64,000 bases of DNA from Fragum whitleyi (Eukaryota; Mollusca; Bivalvia; Cardiida; Cardiidae). The notes beneath the pieces were generated by a model. That model was not told where the DNA came from. It ran no database searches and was given only the letters and a program-made list of their open reading frames with translations. The DNA lies in assembly GCA_948146395.1 (NCBI GenBank), contig OX411558.1:34900350-34964349 (forward strand), written 5' to 3'. Below, one piece after another: positions 1-12,100 of the stretch (within the stretch, counting starts at the first letter, position 1; each line of letters begins with the position of its first letter). The position numbers and the translations under genes are program-made.

Positions 1-19
1 GTTTGCCATTTTATTTCAG

Positions 20-114
20 ACAAGGATGCTGTCCTTAAAGCCATTCAGGAGAACCTATCCAAGGGCCTCAAACTTGGCAGCAAAAATGTACAGAATCACT
101 ATGCACAATTACAG
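20..114 (+). CDS. map3k2/3: MEKK2/3 exon 1 in window: N-terminal helix
   Basis: Preceded by a ttatttcag acceptor and followed by a gtgaga donor. It begins with two bases of a split codon, then reads [15 protein letters not shown] and on to HYAQLQ, ending in phase 0. The pattern matches the QALNSIMQDL-type helix at the very start of vertebrate MEKK2/3, which in MEKK3 binds the CCM2 adaptor. The initiator Met and a few residues must lie left of the window. The exon assignment is strengthened by its phase agreement with exon 2. Confidence 0.82.
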
Positions 115-3100
115 GTGAGATATATTTATTATTGACAGAGTTATCAGAGCTACAGAAAGTAGGGATATTTGGGATTTCAAAATACCTTCACAAATCCAAT
201 ATTGTGGGTACTCATTGGAATTGTCTTGTTGTAAGCGGTTTAGGGCCATTTTTGCCCTCTTGTTACTACAGGGGCCACCTTTTATTCTTAGTGTTTGTGT
301 GTTGAGCTTTTGTGATTGGCCTATATTTGGCACCTGTCTGCTTTGCTCAAATAAGCCATAGATCATCATCAGTCTGTGTTTTGTGTCTGATCATTATGTT
401 CAAGTAAGCTAACATGATCAGTCTATGGATGGCTTCTTTACATTGTGCTTCTTCTGTTTTAAGAAATTCGTTCCAAAGACACATCTTTCTTAACTATTGA
501 GTCAATTTCAGGTGAATTCGATAAAAATTTATCTCTTTCAAGCCAACAATGAAATGAAATTGGGCAAAACTCTCCTTATACCTATGATTGAAAATAAAAT
601 TTGAAAAATGCTCTCTTGCACAAAAAGACACCTGAGAATCTTGATCTTGTGCATTAGTTCACAGAGATTTAGAATAATAATATGGTAAAGGTAGAAACAC
701 TCAATAAATTAATTTTCATTTTCTCAATGTGGCGTCAAACATACTTGATAGGCATCGTCAGGTTGTAATATGTTGTGTCATTTCATGGATATATATTTTC
801 ATACCCAATTCTAAATGATATTATTTGATATTGAAAATTAAAAAAGAAAAAAAAAATCTTCAAAATTTATGACTTCATAACTTGCTATCATCGATTATTT
901 AAATTCAAATGGTTATCGAGAAATATCTGTTATTAATTTGCAATGAATTAATGCCTTAAAGTATCTAAACCTTTGTCATGCTGAACCTGAAATATTCCTG
1001 CTTTGGCAGAAGGTAAAGACAATGATCAGTTAGTGCAGTCTGATGTTAGTCAATACCACCAGAATAGTTTAAATAATAACACAGTAAAACTTGTGTTAAG
1101 CGACCACTGAGGGGACCACCAAAAAGTGGTCGTTTATGGGAATGGTCGCTTAATACAAAATATCATTATAAATGTGACAGTTTCTTTTGATGGCATTTAT
1201 AGATTGTCGGTCAAGTTGTACTGAATCTTATGATGTTTGAACCCATTAGAATCGTCTTATTGAGACGATTCTAATGGGCTCCAACAACATAAGATTCAAT
1301 AATAACCAATATTTCGTTAAGAATGTCCTCTTTTTCAGAAATTTTGCTTACGTCGAAGGGACTGTTTGTGGTGGTCGCTTAATAAAATCGGTCGCTTAAT
1401 AGACGTGGTCGTTGGGCAATATTGACTGTATTTTGCAAAATAACAGCACATAGCCTCTCTTACATATTCTTCTTCAAGGCTTGTGCTAGCGTTTGTACTT
1501 TCAGAGTCATTGACCCCTTAATCATTAAATTTTGGGGTCAAACCAGATTTTAAAGGGGTCAAAAGACAAGATAGAGCTAATCATCAGCAAGAATTTTAAA
1601 GGTTTAAGAGGCTAGGAAAGGATGTCATGGTAGTTCTTGGTGTGAGATGTCCAAGTTTCAGCTGCTATGGTATAACTGAAATTTTGTTGACAGTGGTATT
1701 CAACACAATGGCAAATCAAACATTGATATAATTGAATCTAATTTGTTTCATTTCCATCTATCTCTACCTCTGATCATCACAAAATTTAAGGAAACTTAGA
1801 GATGAAATAAAAGCTTTGATTATTCATTGGAAAGAAGTAAGTCAAAACCTTTTCATGTAAAATGAAAATTCTAATTTTAGTTATCTTAAGGCAAGTGTAC
1901 CTACATACCCCTTATTAAAATGCATATTATTTTGATTCGTCACAGCGGTTGATTTTCTTTCAAAACAACTTTAAAAGGACTTCACTCCTTTTTGCTTTGA
2001 CAAACTTGCTGGGTGAAGAAATCTACTCCATTTTTATTATTATTATACGCCGCCGGAGGCGGACGTATATTGGCGTCATCTTCTCCGTCTGTCCGTCCGT
2101 CCATCCGTCCATCCGTCCGTCCGTCCGTCCGTCCGTCCATCCATCCGTCCATCCGTCCGTCCGTACGTCCGTCCACTTTTCTTGTCAACGCAACTCCTCC
2201 TAAACTACTGGCTGGATCTTCTTGAAACTTGGTCAATGTAATCACCTCAATTGGTAGATGTGCATGAAGGAAGGATTTTACGGTTCGTTGATTTTTGCCT
2301 GAGTTATGCCCCTTGATAACTTAGTCTCTGGGTCCACTTTTCTTGTCAACGCAACTCCTCCTAAGTTTCTGGCTGGATCTTTTTGAAACTTGGTCAATGT
2401 TATCACCTAAATTGGTACATGTGCATGAAGGAAGGATTTTATGGTTTGTTGATTTTTGCCTGAGTTATGCCCCTTGATAACTTAGTCTCTGGGTCCACTT
2501 TTCTTGTCAACGCAACTCCTCCTAAGTTTCTGGCTGGATCTTCTTGAAACTTGGTCAATTTAATCACCTCAATTGGTAGATGTGCATGAAGGAAGGATTT
2601 TACGGTTCATTGATTTTTGCCTGAGTTATGCCCCTTGATAACTTAGTCTCTGGGTCCACTTTTCTTGTCAACGCAACTCCTCCTAAGTTTCTGGCTGGAT
2701 CTTTTTGAAACTTGGTCAATGTTATCACCTCAATTGGTAGATGTGCATGAAGGTTTGATTTTTGCCTGAGTTATGCCCCTTGATAACTTAGTCTCTGGGT
2801 TCACTTTTCTTGTCAACGCAACTCCTCCTAAGTTTCTGGCTGGATCTTTTTGAAACTTGGTCAATGTTATCACCTAAATTGGTACATGTGCATGAAGGAA
2901 GGATTTTATGGTTTGTTGATTTTTGCCTGAGTTATGCCCCTTGATAACTTAGTCTCTGGGTCCACTTTTCTTGTCAACGCAACTCCTCCTAAGTTTCTGG
3001 CTGGATCTTCTTGAAACTTGGTCAATTTAATCACCTCAATTGGTAGATGTGCATGAAGGAAGGATTTTACGGTTCATTGATTTTTGCCTGAGTTATGCCC

Positions 3101-6100
3101 CTTGATAACTTAGTCTCTGGGTCCACTTTTCTTGTCAACGCAACTCCTCCTAAGTTTCTGGCTGGATCTTTTTGAAACTTGGTCAATGTTATCACCTCAA
3201 TTGGTAGATGTGCATGAAGGAAGGATTTTATGGTTTGTTGATTTTTGCCTGAGTTATGCCCCTTGATAACTTAGTCTCTGGGTCCACTTTTCTTGTCAAC
3301 GCAACTCCTCCTAAGTTTCTGGCTGGATCTTTTTGAAACTTGGTCAATGTTATCACCTCAATTGGTAGATGTGCATGAAGGAAGGATTTTATGGTTTGTT
3401 GATTTTTGTCTGAGTTATGCCCCTTGATAACTTAGTCTATGGGTCCACTTTTCTTGTCAACACAACGCCTCCTAAGTTTCTGGCTGGATCTTCTTGAAAC
3501 TTGGTCAATGTAATCACCTCAATTGGTAGATGTGCATGAAGGAAGGATTTTACGGTTCATTGATTTTTGCCTGAGTTATGCCCCTTGATAACTTAGTCTC
3601 TGGGTCCACTTTTCTTGTCAACGCAACTCCTCCTAAGTTTCTGGCTGGATCTTCTTGAAACTTTGTCAATGTTATCACCTCAATTGGTAGATGTGCATGA
3701 AGGAAGGATTTTATGGTTTGTTGATTTTTGCCTGAGTTATGCCCCTTAAAAACTTAGTATCTAGGGCTTATTGAAATTGCAGCCTTGTGAAGACAAATCC
3801 TCCTTACTTTTTGTCTTTATTTAAATGAAACTTGGTCAATGTCATCACCATAATTTGAAGATGTACATGGATCAAGGATTTTATGGCTCATTTATTTCCC
3901 TGAATTATGCCCCCTTAAAACTTAGTGCCTGGGGCTTATTGAAATTGCAGCCTTGTGAAGGCAACTCCTCCTAACTTTTTGTCTTGCTTTAAATGAAACT
4001 TGGTCATTTTCAATTTGGTTCTGTCAAAATAAGTAGTGTCTACAATTATTTCTGTGAAACAGCAGCAATGTGGCGGCGTATTTTGTGACGATGGCACTCT
4101 TGTTAGCTTTTCTAAAAGATTGGTACTATTATGCCAATGTTGTAAAAGTGGGAATAATCTTGCCTTTCTTAATTTTCCTGCTTTAGCACAAGGCAGAGAC
4201 AAAGATCAGCCTGCACATATGTGCAGTCTGATCATGGTCTTTACTACCTGATTTTTCTTTCAAATACAGGAAAGTTTATGAAATTACATTTTGAGAATAA
4301 ATACTGACTCTTAATTGGTGCACCCAGTGCTGTCAGCACTTTGATTTTTAATGCAATTTTGCCAAAGTTTATTGACAGCGTGACAAGAGTTGACTCTTCT
4401 CCTGCTGAGCCAAAAAAATATCCTTCTTTGGCAGGAGGTATAGACAAAGATCAGCACGCACATTATGTGGCAAGAATTACCATTGTTATCCAAGTCAAGG
4501 TCATCTATCAGGGTTAAGATGGTGGAATGTTTGAGTGTGTACAAATCTTGTTATTATTTTCTTTAGGAAAAAAACTAAAAAATACATATTAATAAAAATT
4601 TCAGAAGGAATGTTGTTGAAGAATGTTGCAGTAATTAAAATGTTATCTGTCTTTTACAGATCTCTATGTCATTCAGCTCATAAAGATCAGTTTAACATGA
4701 AAAAGGCCATTAAATACGCTGATTTCAATCCATCTTTACTTTTACTCCAAACTTAATTTCTAATTGTAAAATTTTATTCTTTTCAATTTTACTCCTAGTT
4801 ATTGCTTCCTCAAGGTATTTAGGTCCAAGTCAAACAAACAAAAATATAGGCATTTACAATTATTTTGAACTGAGCACTTGAGATACAATTTTGAAATATT
4901 GTCAGTATTTTTAGCCCTTGTCATGCTGAATAATAAAAGTTAGAAAATTACACTCAAATTAAAGGCCGTCACCATATCGCAGTTGGTTAAGCATAAGACT
5001 TGCAATCTGGAAGTCGTGGGATCAATCCCCGGTGGCGGCAAATATCCTTTCTGACGTTTTCTCTCACCAATGAGTAGATAATCGTAACCTATGTGAGATA
5101 GCAGTTGGAGGCTAGGAAAGGGTGTAATGGTAGTACAGGTGAAAGGAATGCCAGGAATCCATTGTTAGGTGCTCCGGCCGCCGTGATATAACTGTGAAAT
5201 TGTTGAAAGGGCATAACATTCAAACAAATCAAATTAAAAGGCTGAAGCTCTGAGAGCAGAAATTAAATGTCAATGTTTCTCTTGAAAATCAAGTCTATAC
5301 ATCCCTTGGTCAAACAGGACAGACAGACTAAACATATATATGTGTAGGCTGATCTTTGTCTATAGATACCTTCTGTCAAAGCAGGAATATTCTGGGTTCA
5401 GCATGAGAAGGGTTAATTTTCTCTATACCCACAATATTTTCTAGCTTAACCGTATTCATGCTGTTCATTGAATATTCCTGATATACACAAAGCTTTGACG
5501 GACAGCAATTACTAAGATTATAGTCTGCTTAGACATACAGACTGCTTTAGAGCTACAGATAGAGGGGATATTTTGGTTTTCAAACAAAAATATTTTATTA
5601 TGCCAAACTTAAACCATATATATTGTTGGTACTCATTTGAAATGTCTCGTGGAGACGATTCAAATGAGTACCCACAATATAGTATTTCATTGACAATTAC
5701 TGATTTAAGTGATTTTAGACTGGCTATACCTATCTGGACCCCTGCTGATCTGTGCCTACACAGCCTGCTTGGTAAATCTTGAGCAAGACTGCTTTAAAGG
5801 ACCAAAATTGTGCATGTGTTTGAAAGAAAAGTTGCTGCCGTCAAAGCACAGTTGCTAGTGCAACGGACTGTCAATCTAGAGGTCTCTGGTCTGATCCCCC
5901 ACAGCGGCACTTATTCTTTGCGACTATTTGTCTCTCACCAATGGGTTGATAATCGAACCTATGCAAGATAGCAGCTGGGGGCTAAGACAGGATGTGATGG
6001 TAGTACTTGTGATAGAAATACCAGAAATCCATTGTTAGGTGCTCCAGCGGCTGTGCTATAACTGAAAGGTTGTTGAAAACGGCGTAAAACTTGATTTAAA

Positions 6101-9100
6101 AAAATAACATTGAAATAAAATTTTAAATTAAGGAGAATAAGGGTTAAAGTTCATTTCCCTATATCCTTTATCATGTAAAATAATAATGAATTCACTTTTA
6201 TTTGGAAACTTGGTTGATTGATGTCAGCGTCCCAGCTTGATATCACTGTTATAATGATGTCTTTAAATCATATTCAGTAAAATTAGAATATGAAAATGAA
6301 TTTTTAAAAAGAAGTTCATATGAGGTCTTCATAAAAATATCATTTGGTTGAATATGGTCGTATATGAGTAAATTTTGAATTGATGAATTCGAATTAGAAA
6401 AATGAGATATTGTATAATCGGGAATAAAAAGAATTAAGAAAGAAAGAAAGGACATGCTTAATATTTCTATACTAATCTATTGGTGTGCTTTTAAAGTGAA
6501 AAAAAAATCTATTTCAGAGCTTAACAGATAGAGTGGGTAGGATATTCTGCATTGAAAATATAAAAAAAAAATATTTAAACAATCCGCTAATTGAAATTGT
6601 CTTATAGACATGGTTCTTCATAATGAGTAACCACAACATAGGTAGTTAGTTGAAGGGTATTTTTTTATTTTAGATTGAAAAATATAGGGTTTCACTACAA
6701 AAATAGAAGATTTTGATAGGCAGTATCCCCTCTTATTGTATAGCTCTGCATACAGTAAATTGGTTCCATGGAGAAAGAAATATTAAGGACTGATGATAAC
6801 CTCTCTTTTCTAGAAAAAAATAAATTGTATGCATAATTTAAAGACTTGCAAGATGAATTTTTTAAGGTGAATGACCTTCACCTTGCCCTGTAACTCAACA
6901 CCTGGTGGATATATCCATCAAACTTGTCTGTAATGTCATGACCATTTCCTCAAGCTGATGTACTGGACGTCATGTGACAGGGATATTTGTTAACCTACCA
7001 ACAAAGACCATGGAGGTCTCGTAAAAAAAAAAAAATGAAAACAGTGGATGACTTGCATGTTGTGCAAAGGAGGTCTATTGACTGAATTTCATGCAATTAT
7101 ACCTTCGCTTCAACGAAGAGGGGGTAAACTGGTGTCATTCCATCCATCTGTCGCCGCCGTCATAGCGCAGTTGGTAGCGCGTCGGACTTACAATCTAGAG
7201 GTCCCGGGTTCGATCCCCGACGGCGGCACTCATTCTTTCCGACTATTTGTCTCTCACCAATGGGTTGATAATCGTAGACCTATGTGAGATAGTAGCTGGA
7301 GGCTAGGAAAGAATGTAATGGTTGTACTGGTGAGAGAAATACCAGGAATCCATTGTTAGGTGCTCCAGCCGCCGCGATATAACTGAAATAATGTTGAAAG
7401 CGGCGTTAAACTCCATTCAATCAATAAATCCATCCATCTGTCTTCCATCCGTCTGTGACGAAAACTTTTGTCATACTTTTCTCAGAAACTATGAATTATG
7501 GTCTAGAGGTGTGGTCTAGAGGTAGAGTGTTGGCCTCTTGACCCAAAGGACCTGAGTTCGATTCCTGGGAGCGGCTATTGATCTTGGTTCCTTCATTGGC
7601 CCACACTTTCGGCGCGAGTACTGGTGAATTTTCCAGGAAGCAGAATCGAGAGGAATTAATCTAAGTTGTAAGAACTTGTTTCCCAATCGATGTAAAATAA
7701 ATAGGTTTAAACCAATCACAATAACTTGAAACTTGTTATATTGTATCAGATAGATTTCCTATACATGGCTTACCAATGATGGTCTATATGGTGGTATGGG
7801 GTTCAGACCCCAGTGAAACAGTGATTCTTGCATCCCTACAGAAATCAGATTTTTTTGTAAGATCTTAAGTCAAGACTGATAGACAAAAACCAGAGTTCGA
7901 TCAACGATGGCAGCACTCATTCTTTCCGACTATTTGTCTCTCACCAATTGGTTGATAATTGTAGGCCTATGTGAGATAGCAGCTAGAGGCTAGGAAAGAT
8001 TGTGGTGGTTGTACTGGTGAGAGAAATACCAGGAAACCATTGTTAGGTGCTCCAGCTGCCGCGATATAAATGCAACAATGTTTAAAGCGGCGTTAAATCC
8101 AATCAATAAACAAAAACAAGATATGACCAACAATTTCATGGGATTTGACATGAACATCAGAGGGCGAAAAATATTTTATTATGAATGAAACCCTATGTTG
8201 TGTGTACTACTCATTTGAATCGTCTTAATAGGTGATCCAATGAGTACCCACAACATAGGGTTTGTGCAATACATGTACTGCAATCCAAAATTATACCTCT
8301 ATCTATTAGTCTGAAACCTGTTTAATTTTTATTTACAGAGGTCCAAAGAAGGAACGCGAGGTCACCATTTGAATATATCAAAAGAAAATACACTTAGAAT
8401 CAAAATAGAATACAATGAAGAAAAAAGGTAAGATATGATTCACATGATTGGGGTTATATACTAGTATTTACTGGTAGGGTTGTGTATAAGAGCATAGGCT
8501 GAACTAGGATTTTGAAATTTATACACACTCCGCAGGTGATCAACATTGAATATAATAGTAGGACATAGGCGATATGTGGACTGTGACAAAAGATGAATGT
8601 CCTCCGTCCACTCCCCTTTTCCATGATTTGAGCATGTTTCGATGTTAATGATCATTCATGGACGACATTTTTCGAAAGACGATTTATTTCTATGACACAC
8701 TTGTGTAATGTGCATAATGGTAGTAATACCCTTGTCTGAGTTCATGTTTTAGCTCGTTGCTTCATGGTTCTCTATCTGTTGATGTGAAATAGTGAGGAAC
8801 TTAGGATCATCAATTCATGATTGTCTGCATACCCTGGAAAAGAGTGGGAGACCCCTACAACCAGCCAATTTGAATAGAATATCCACCATTTTACGATTGT
8901 TAGCACGTAGATTCCTCGAGATCGTGCTATTCTAGCCAAAATCACTGGCCAATCGAAATTGAACCTTCTGTACAAGATTACCAACAGTATCAAATATGCG
9001 CAAAGCAAAGTTTCTGAGAAGCCTGTTTACCTGCACAGTCTGACCAGACTCTTCACTATGTGTTTTGTAGCTAAATTAGGTCTCAAAGTATCTGTAGACT

Positions 9101-12100
9101 GTAGACCATTTGGTAAATTTATATTTACAGTATGTGGCTGTCTACACAGCTCAATGTTTGCACCTCACACACATCTCAAATTTTTGGAAATGTCACGCAC
9201 AGACTCAATTATTAATATTGAGATTCAGAGTCTAGAAAAACTCTTACATGTAAACATGTTGTTGTCCTGTTATTGTTATACGGTTATAGACTAAGAAATT
9301 CAATGATTTCTAATATTGTTGAAAATTAATTCAGAAATAATTTACTGAAAATAAAAACATATATTTGTCCAGGTGCGAATGCATGATAGATAAGATGTTA
9401 CATTATTATAGATAGCACACCTGTATGCTGTATTAAATCAGTGTAATGTATAGAGGAGATATTTTAGATTCAAAATTCATACCTTACATTTTTGATACTC
9501 TTTGAAATTGTCTCAGTGGGTACCCACAACATAGGGTTTTGCTGGGAATTTTAAAAAGATTTAAGACTGAATTATTCTCATGGTCTAAAACTAGGATAGA
9601 ACTTCTATTGTTTTAATCACTTACGTCAAAGATCAAGGTCACACAATGGTTTGAAAATTGTCTCCAAAAACTATCTTTTGACTTCAGGAAAGTAAAATAA
9701 AATACAAATAATAATGTCTTAGACTTGAAAAAGGTGGCTAAATTTTTGCAACTCTTGAAGTAAGTCAAAGGTTAAGGTCGTAATTGAAATTTGTTTGAAA
9801 GCCATTTGGATTCTTTTAACCTCTAAAGCTTTACCAAACAACCATTTATCATCTTTCAAGACTACTGTATTGTCCAATCTTATAAAATAGCTTTATTTTA
9901 GCATTGCTTTTCCTTTTATGAATCCCCATCCATGAAATGGCAACAAGTTTATAGAATTTCCTCTGTCTTAGGGTGAATTCCTGAGTGGTTTCAGGTTGGA
10001 GGGTGTATGTGTCCAATTATTGTCCATGGATGAAATATAAAATAACTTTGCTCAGTTGTTTCCCCTCGTAGAGCAATAAGAGTCATGGGCAGAGATTGTC
10101 TGGATATTAGATTTGCCCATGGTCAAGGTTACGACCAAAGGTCAAATGTGTAAAAATCATGTATTTTGGGGGAGGGGGGGGGACCATGACTGTGGCACAT
10201 TTCTATACTTTGCAAGATTCACCAAATCAAGGGGTCAGCGCAATACTATTGTAAGTGCCTATGAATATATAGGCACTTACAATATTATTGCACTGATCCC
10301 TGGAAATGTAATTTATTATTGAGATGGAGCCAGGACCATCTATCTTGTCATCAGTTTTTGTGAAAGTTTCTTTTTGTTGGCTTACATAATGTTGACCAAT
10401 TATCATATATTACATCCAAATAAGTTTTCCTGAGGTAATTCTTTCCCTGTTTTTGCATATGATTGTATAACAAAGTTAATCTTCTCCTTGACCTTCAAGG
10501 TAACAGATAGAGGGAATATTTTAGATTTCAGTTTGAAATATTTCTTGGCAACTTTGACAAATCTAGTTTTGTGTGTACTCATATCACTCCCATAACCATG
10601 GTTTCAGTATCACATCAACAAAATGGGATCCCAAAGACTCAATAGCTAGGCTTGTAGGGGTCCTTGTTTAAGATTTGGGAGTCCCTGCTTGAAATGGAGA
10701 CTATTTCTTTTGAGCTATCTTCATGTTTTGAGTAAATGTTAAATATTCTCTGGATTCAACTACACAAGGTATTGTATAGATAGGTACTTTTTTGGTGTCA
10801 ACTTAAGAAAAGAATTGAAGACTACTTTTAACAGTCTTCAATTCTTCTCTGAAGTTGATCCCCAGTGGTTCCTTAGGACTCAAATCAGAAATTTTTGGAG
10901 AGTCCTGGCCACTTTTTTAACCCTTGACATGCTGAATAAATTTTGGCTAAAAAACTGCATCAGAATCAAAGGGCAAAAAGCACTGAAAGTACCAACTGTA
11001 GGTCAATTTTTATTTGAAAAACTAAATCTATTGACAATTCTATTTTGAAAGTGAGAAACAGGTGGTGTAGACTAACATCAGACTGTACATTTGTGAAGGC
11101 TGATGTTTGTCTATAGCTCCTAGCAGCCAAAGCAGGAATATTCTGGGTTCAGCATGACAAGGGTTAAGAGTCTCGGAAGCACAAAACCTGCATCCCTTAA
11201 AACCCTGCCCATTACATATGGTAACTTCATTGAGAAGTTATTGTAGTAGACTGGCACTCATGCTTTTGCCACCAAGAGAACAGCGATGGGGATATACTCA
11301 TTTTCTGGGTTTCGAAAATTATTTTTTTCTCTACTTGTCCTTGGAAAAGTAAAAGATAATTTTGTACTTGTTCAGGATCAAAATTAATTTGTCCGCAAAA
11401 AAGTGAATAAATTGATTTTGAAAAACATTGGTAAAGGTTTTCATGAAGAAAATGCTGGAAGTCAGCATTTTCTTTATTAAATTCAATGTTTACAACCATT
11501 TTGTGTAAATTAGGATAAATTATCATCTAGATCTATTTGATACCTTAACAAGATTTGTCATGGTATTTACTTGTCCACGGACAAGTGGCCTAGCAAAATG
11601 TACTTGTCCGCAAGTATAAAAGCCTGAGTAGGACATGTTCACATGGGAAAAGCACACATATGCTAATTTTCTTCATTTGGATCAGTCAACCTTTTGTAGA
11701 AAGATGTTAAATATTTTGGAAGAAATTTGAAGGCTATTCCATGTGATGATGTCATAGATAGCATGTAGAGATAATGTTTGTGCAGACATGAAAACCTACA
11801 AACTGATAAGCCTTCCTAGACTGTGATATAGCCTGGCTATATTGAAAGCTTGAAAATGATTATTATCTCTCTTGTGAGAAACCTAGATTGAATTCAACAT
11901 TATCAGCAACTTTTTCAACATGTTTTGAGCCACCGTCATAGCACAGTTGGTAGCATGTCAGACTGTCAATCTACAGGTCCCAAGGTTTGATCCCAGACAG
12001 TGGCACTCATCATACACCCACCATGTCTGTCTGTCCATCTGTCCATCCATCCGTCCGTCTGTCCGTAGACCTTTTCGTTTCCGGACTCTAACTCAAGAAC

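Larger units (their letters stand above)
267..2043. other. intron 1, left part: AT-rich with small repeat pieces
   Basis: No exon signal seen. Contents: a fragment of the CTTGTCATGCTGAA MITE at about 970-1062, the TIR element at 1080-1432, and a SINE 3' body fragment at 1605-1720. The rest is AT-rich sequence in which I see nothing. Confidence 0.5.
2044..4104 (+). mobile_element. Helentron-like element with 161-bp core repeats (TATACGCCGCC type)
   Basis: The 5' end TATACGCCGCC folds back on the nearby GGAGGCGGACGTATA; its reverse complement GGCGGCGTATT recurs at about 4072-4084, some 20 bases before the 3' end GGCACTCTTGTT. A (GTCC)n microsatellite sits at 2088-2170. Then come tandem units spaced exactly 161 bases apart (CTTGTCAACG at 2181, 2342, 2503, 2664, 2809, 2970, 3131, 3292, 3453, 3614; one unit is 16 bases short), followed by two degenerate units. 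No transposase is encoded. The layout fits the non-autonomous pearl/CvA/Helentron-associated elements known in bivalves. Confidence 0.65.

Noticed and set aside
1949..2245. Open frames of Ser-Val-Arg-Pro or Asp-Gly-Arg repeats
   Set aside because: They are translations of the (GTCC)n microsatellite in all frames. The same happens at 32179-32367, 35906-36112 and 56592-56822.
2181..4060. CRISPR-like array of regularly spaced repeats
   Set aside because: Whole units repeat without unique spacers, the genome is eukaryotic, and the array lies inside a mobile element.
7153..7228. tRNA gene with perfect acceptor stem
   Set aside because: Extra bases between acceptor stem and D arm, continuation into a SINE body, and several dispersed copies show it is a SINE head.
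9000..9294. 111-codon plus-strand open frame
   Set aside because: Lies within a MITE of the GAGCCTGTGCG family.
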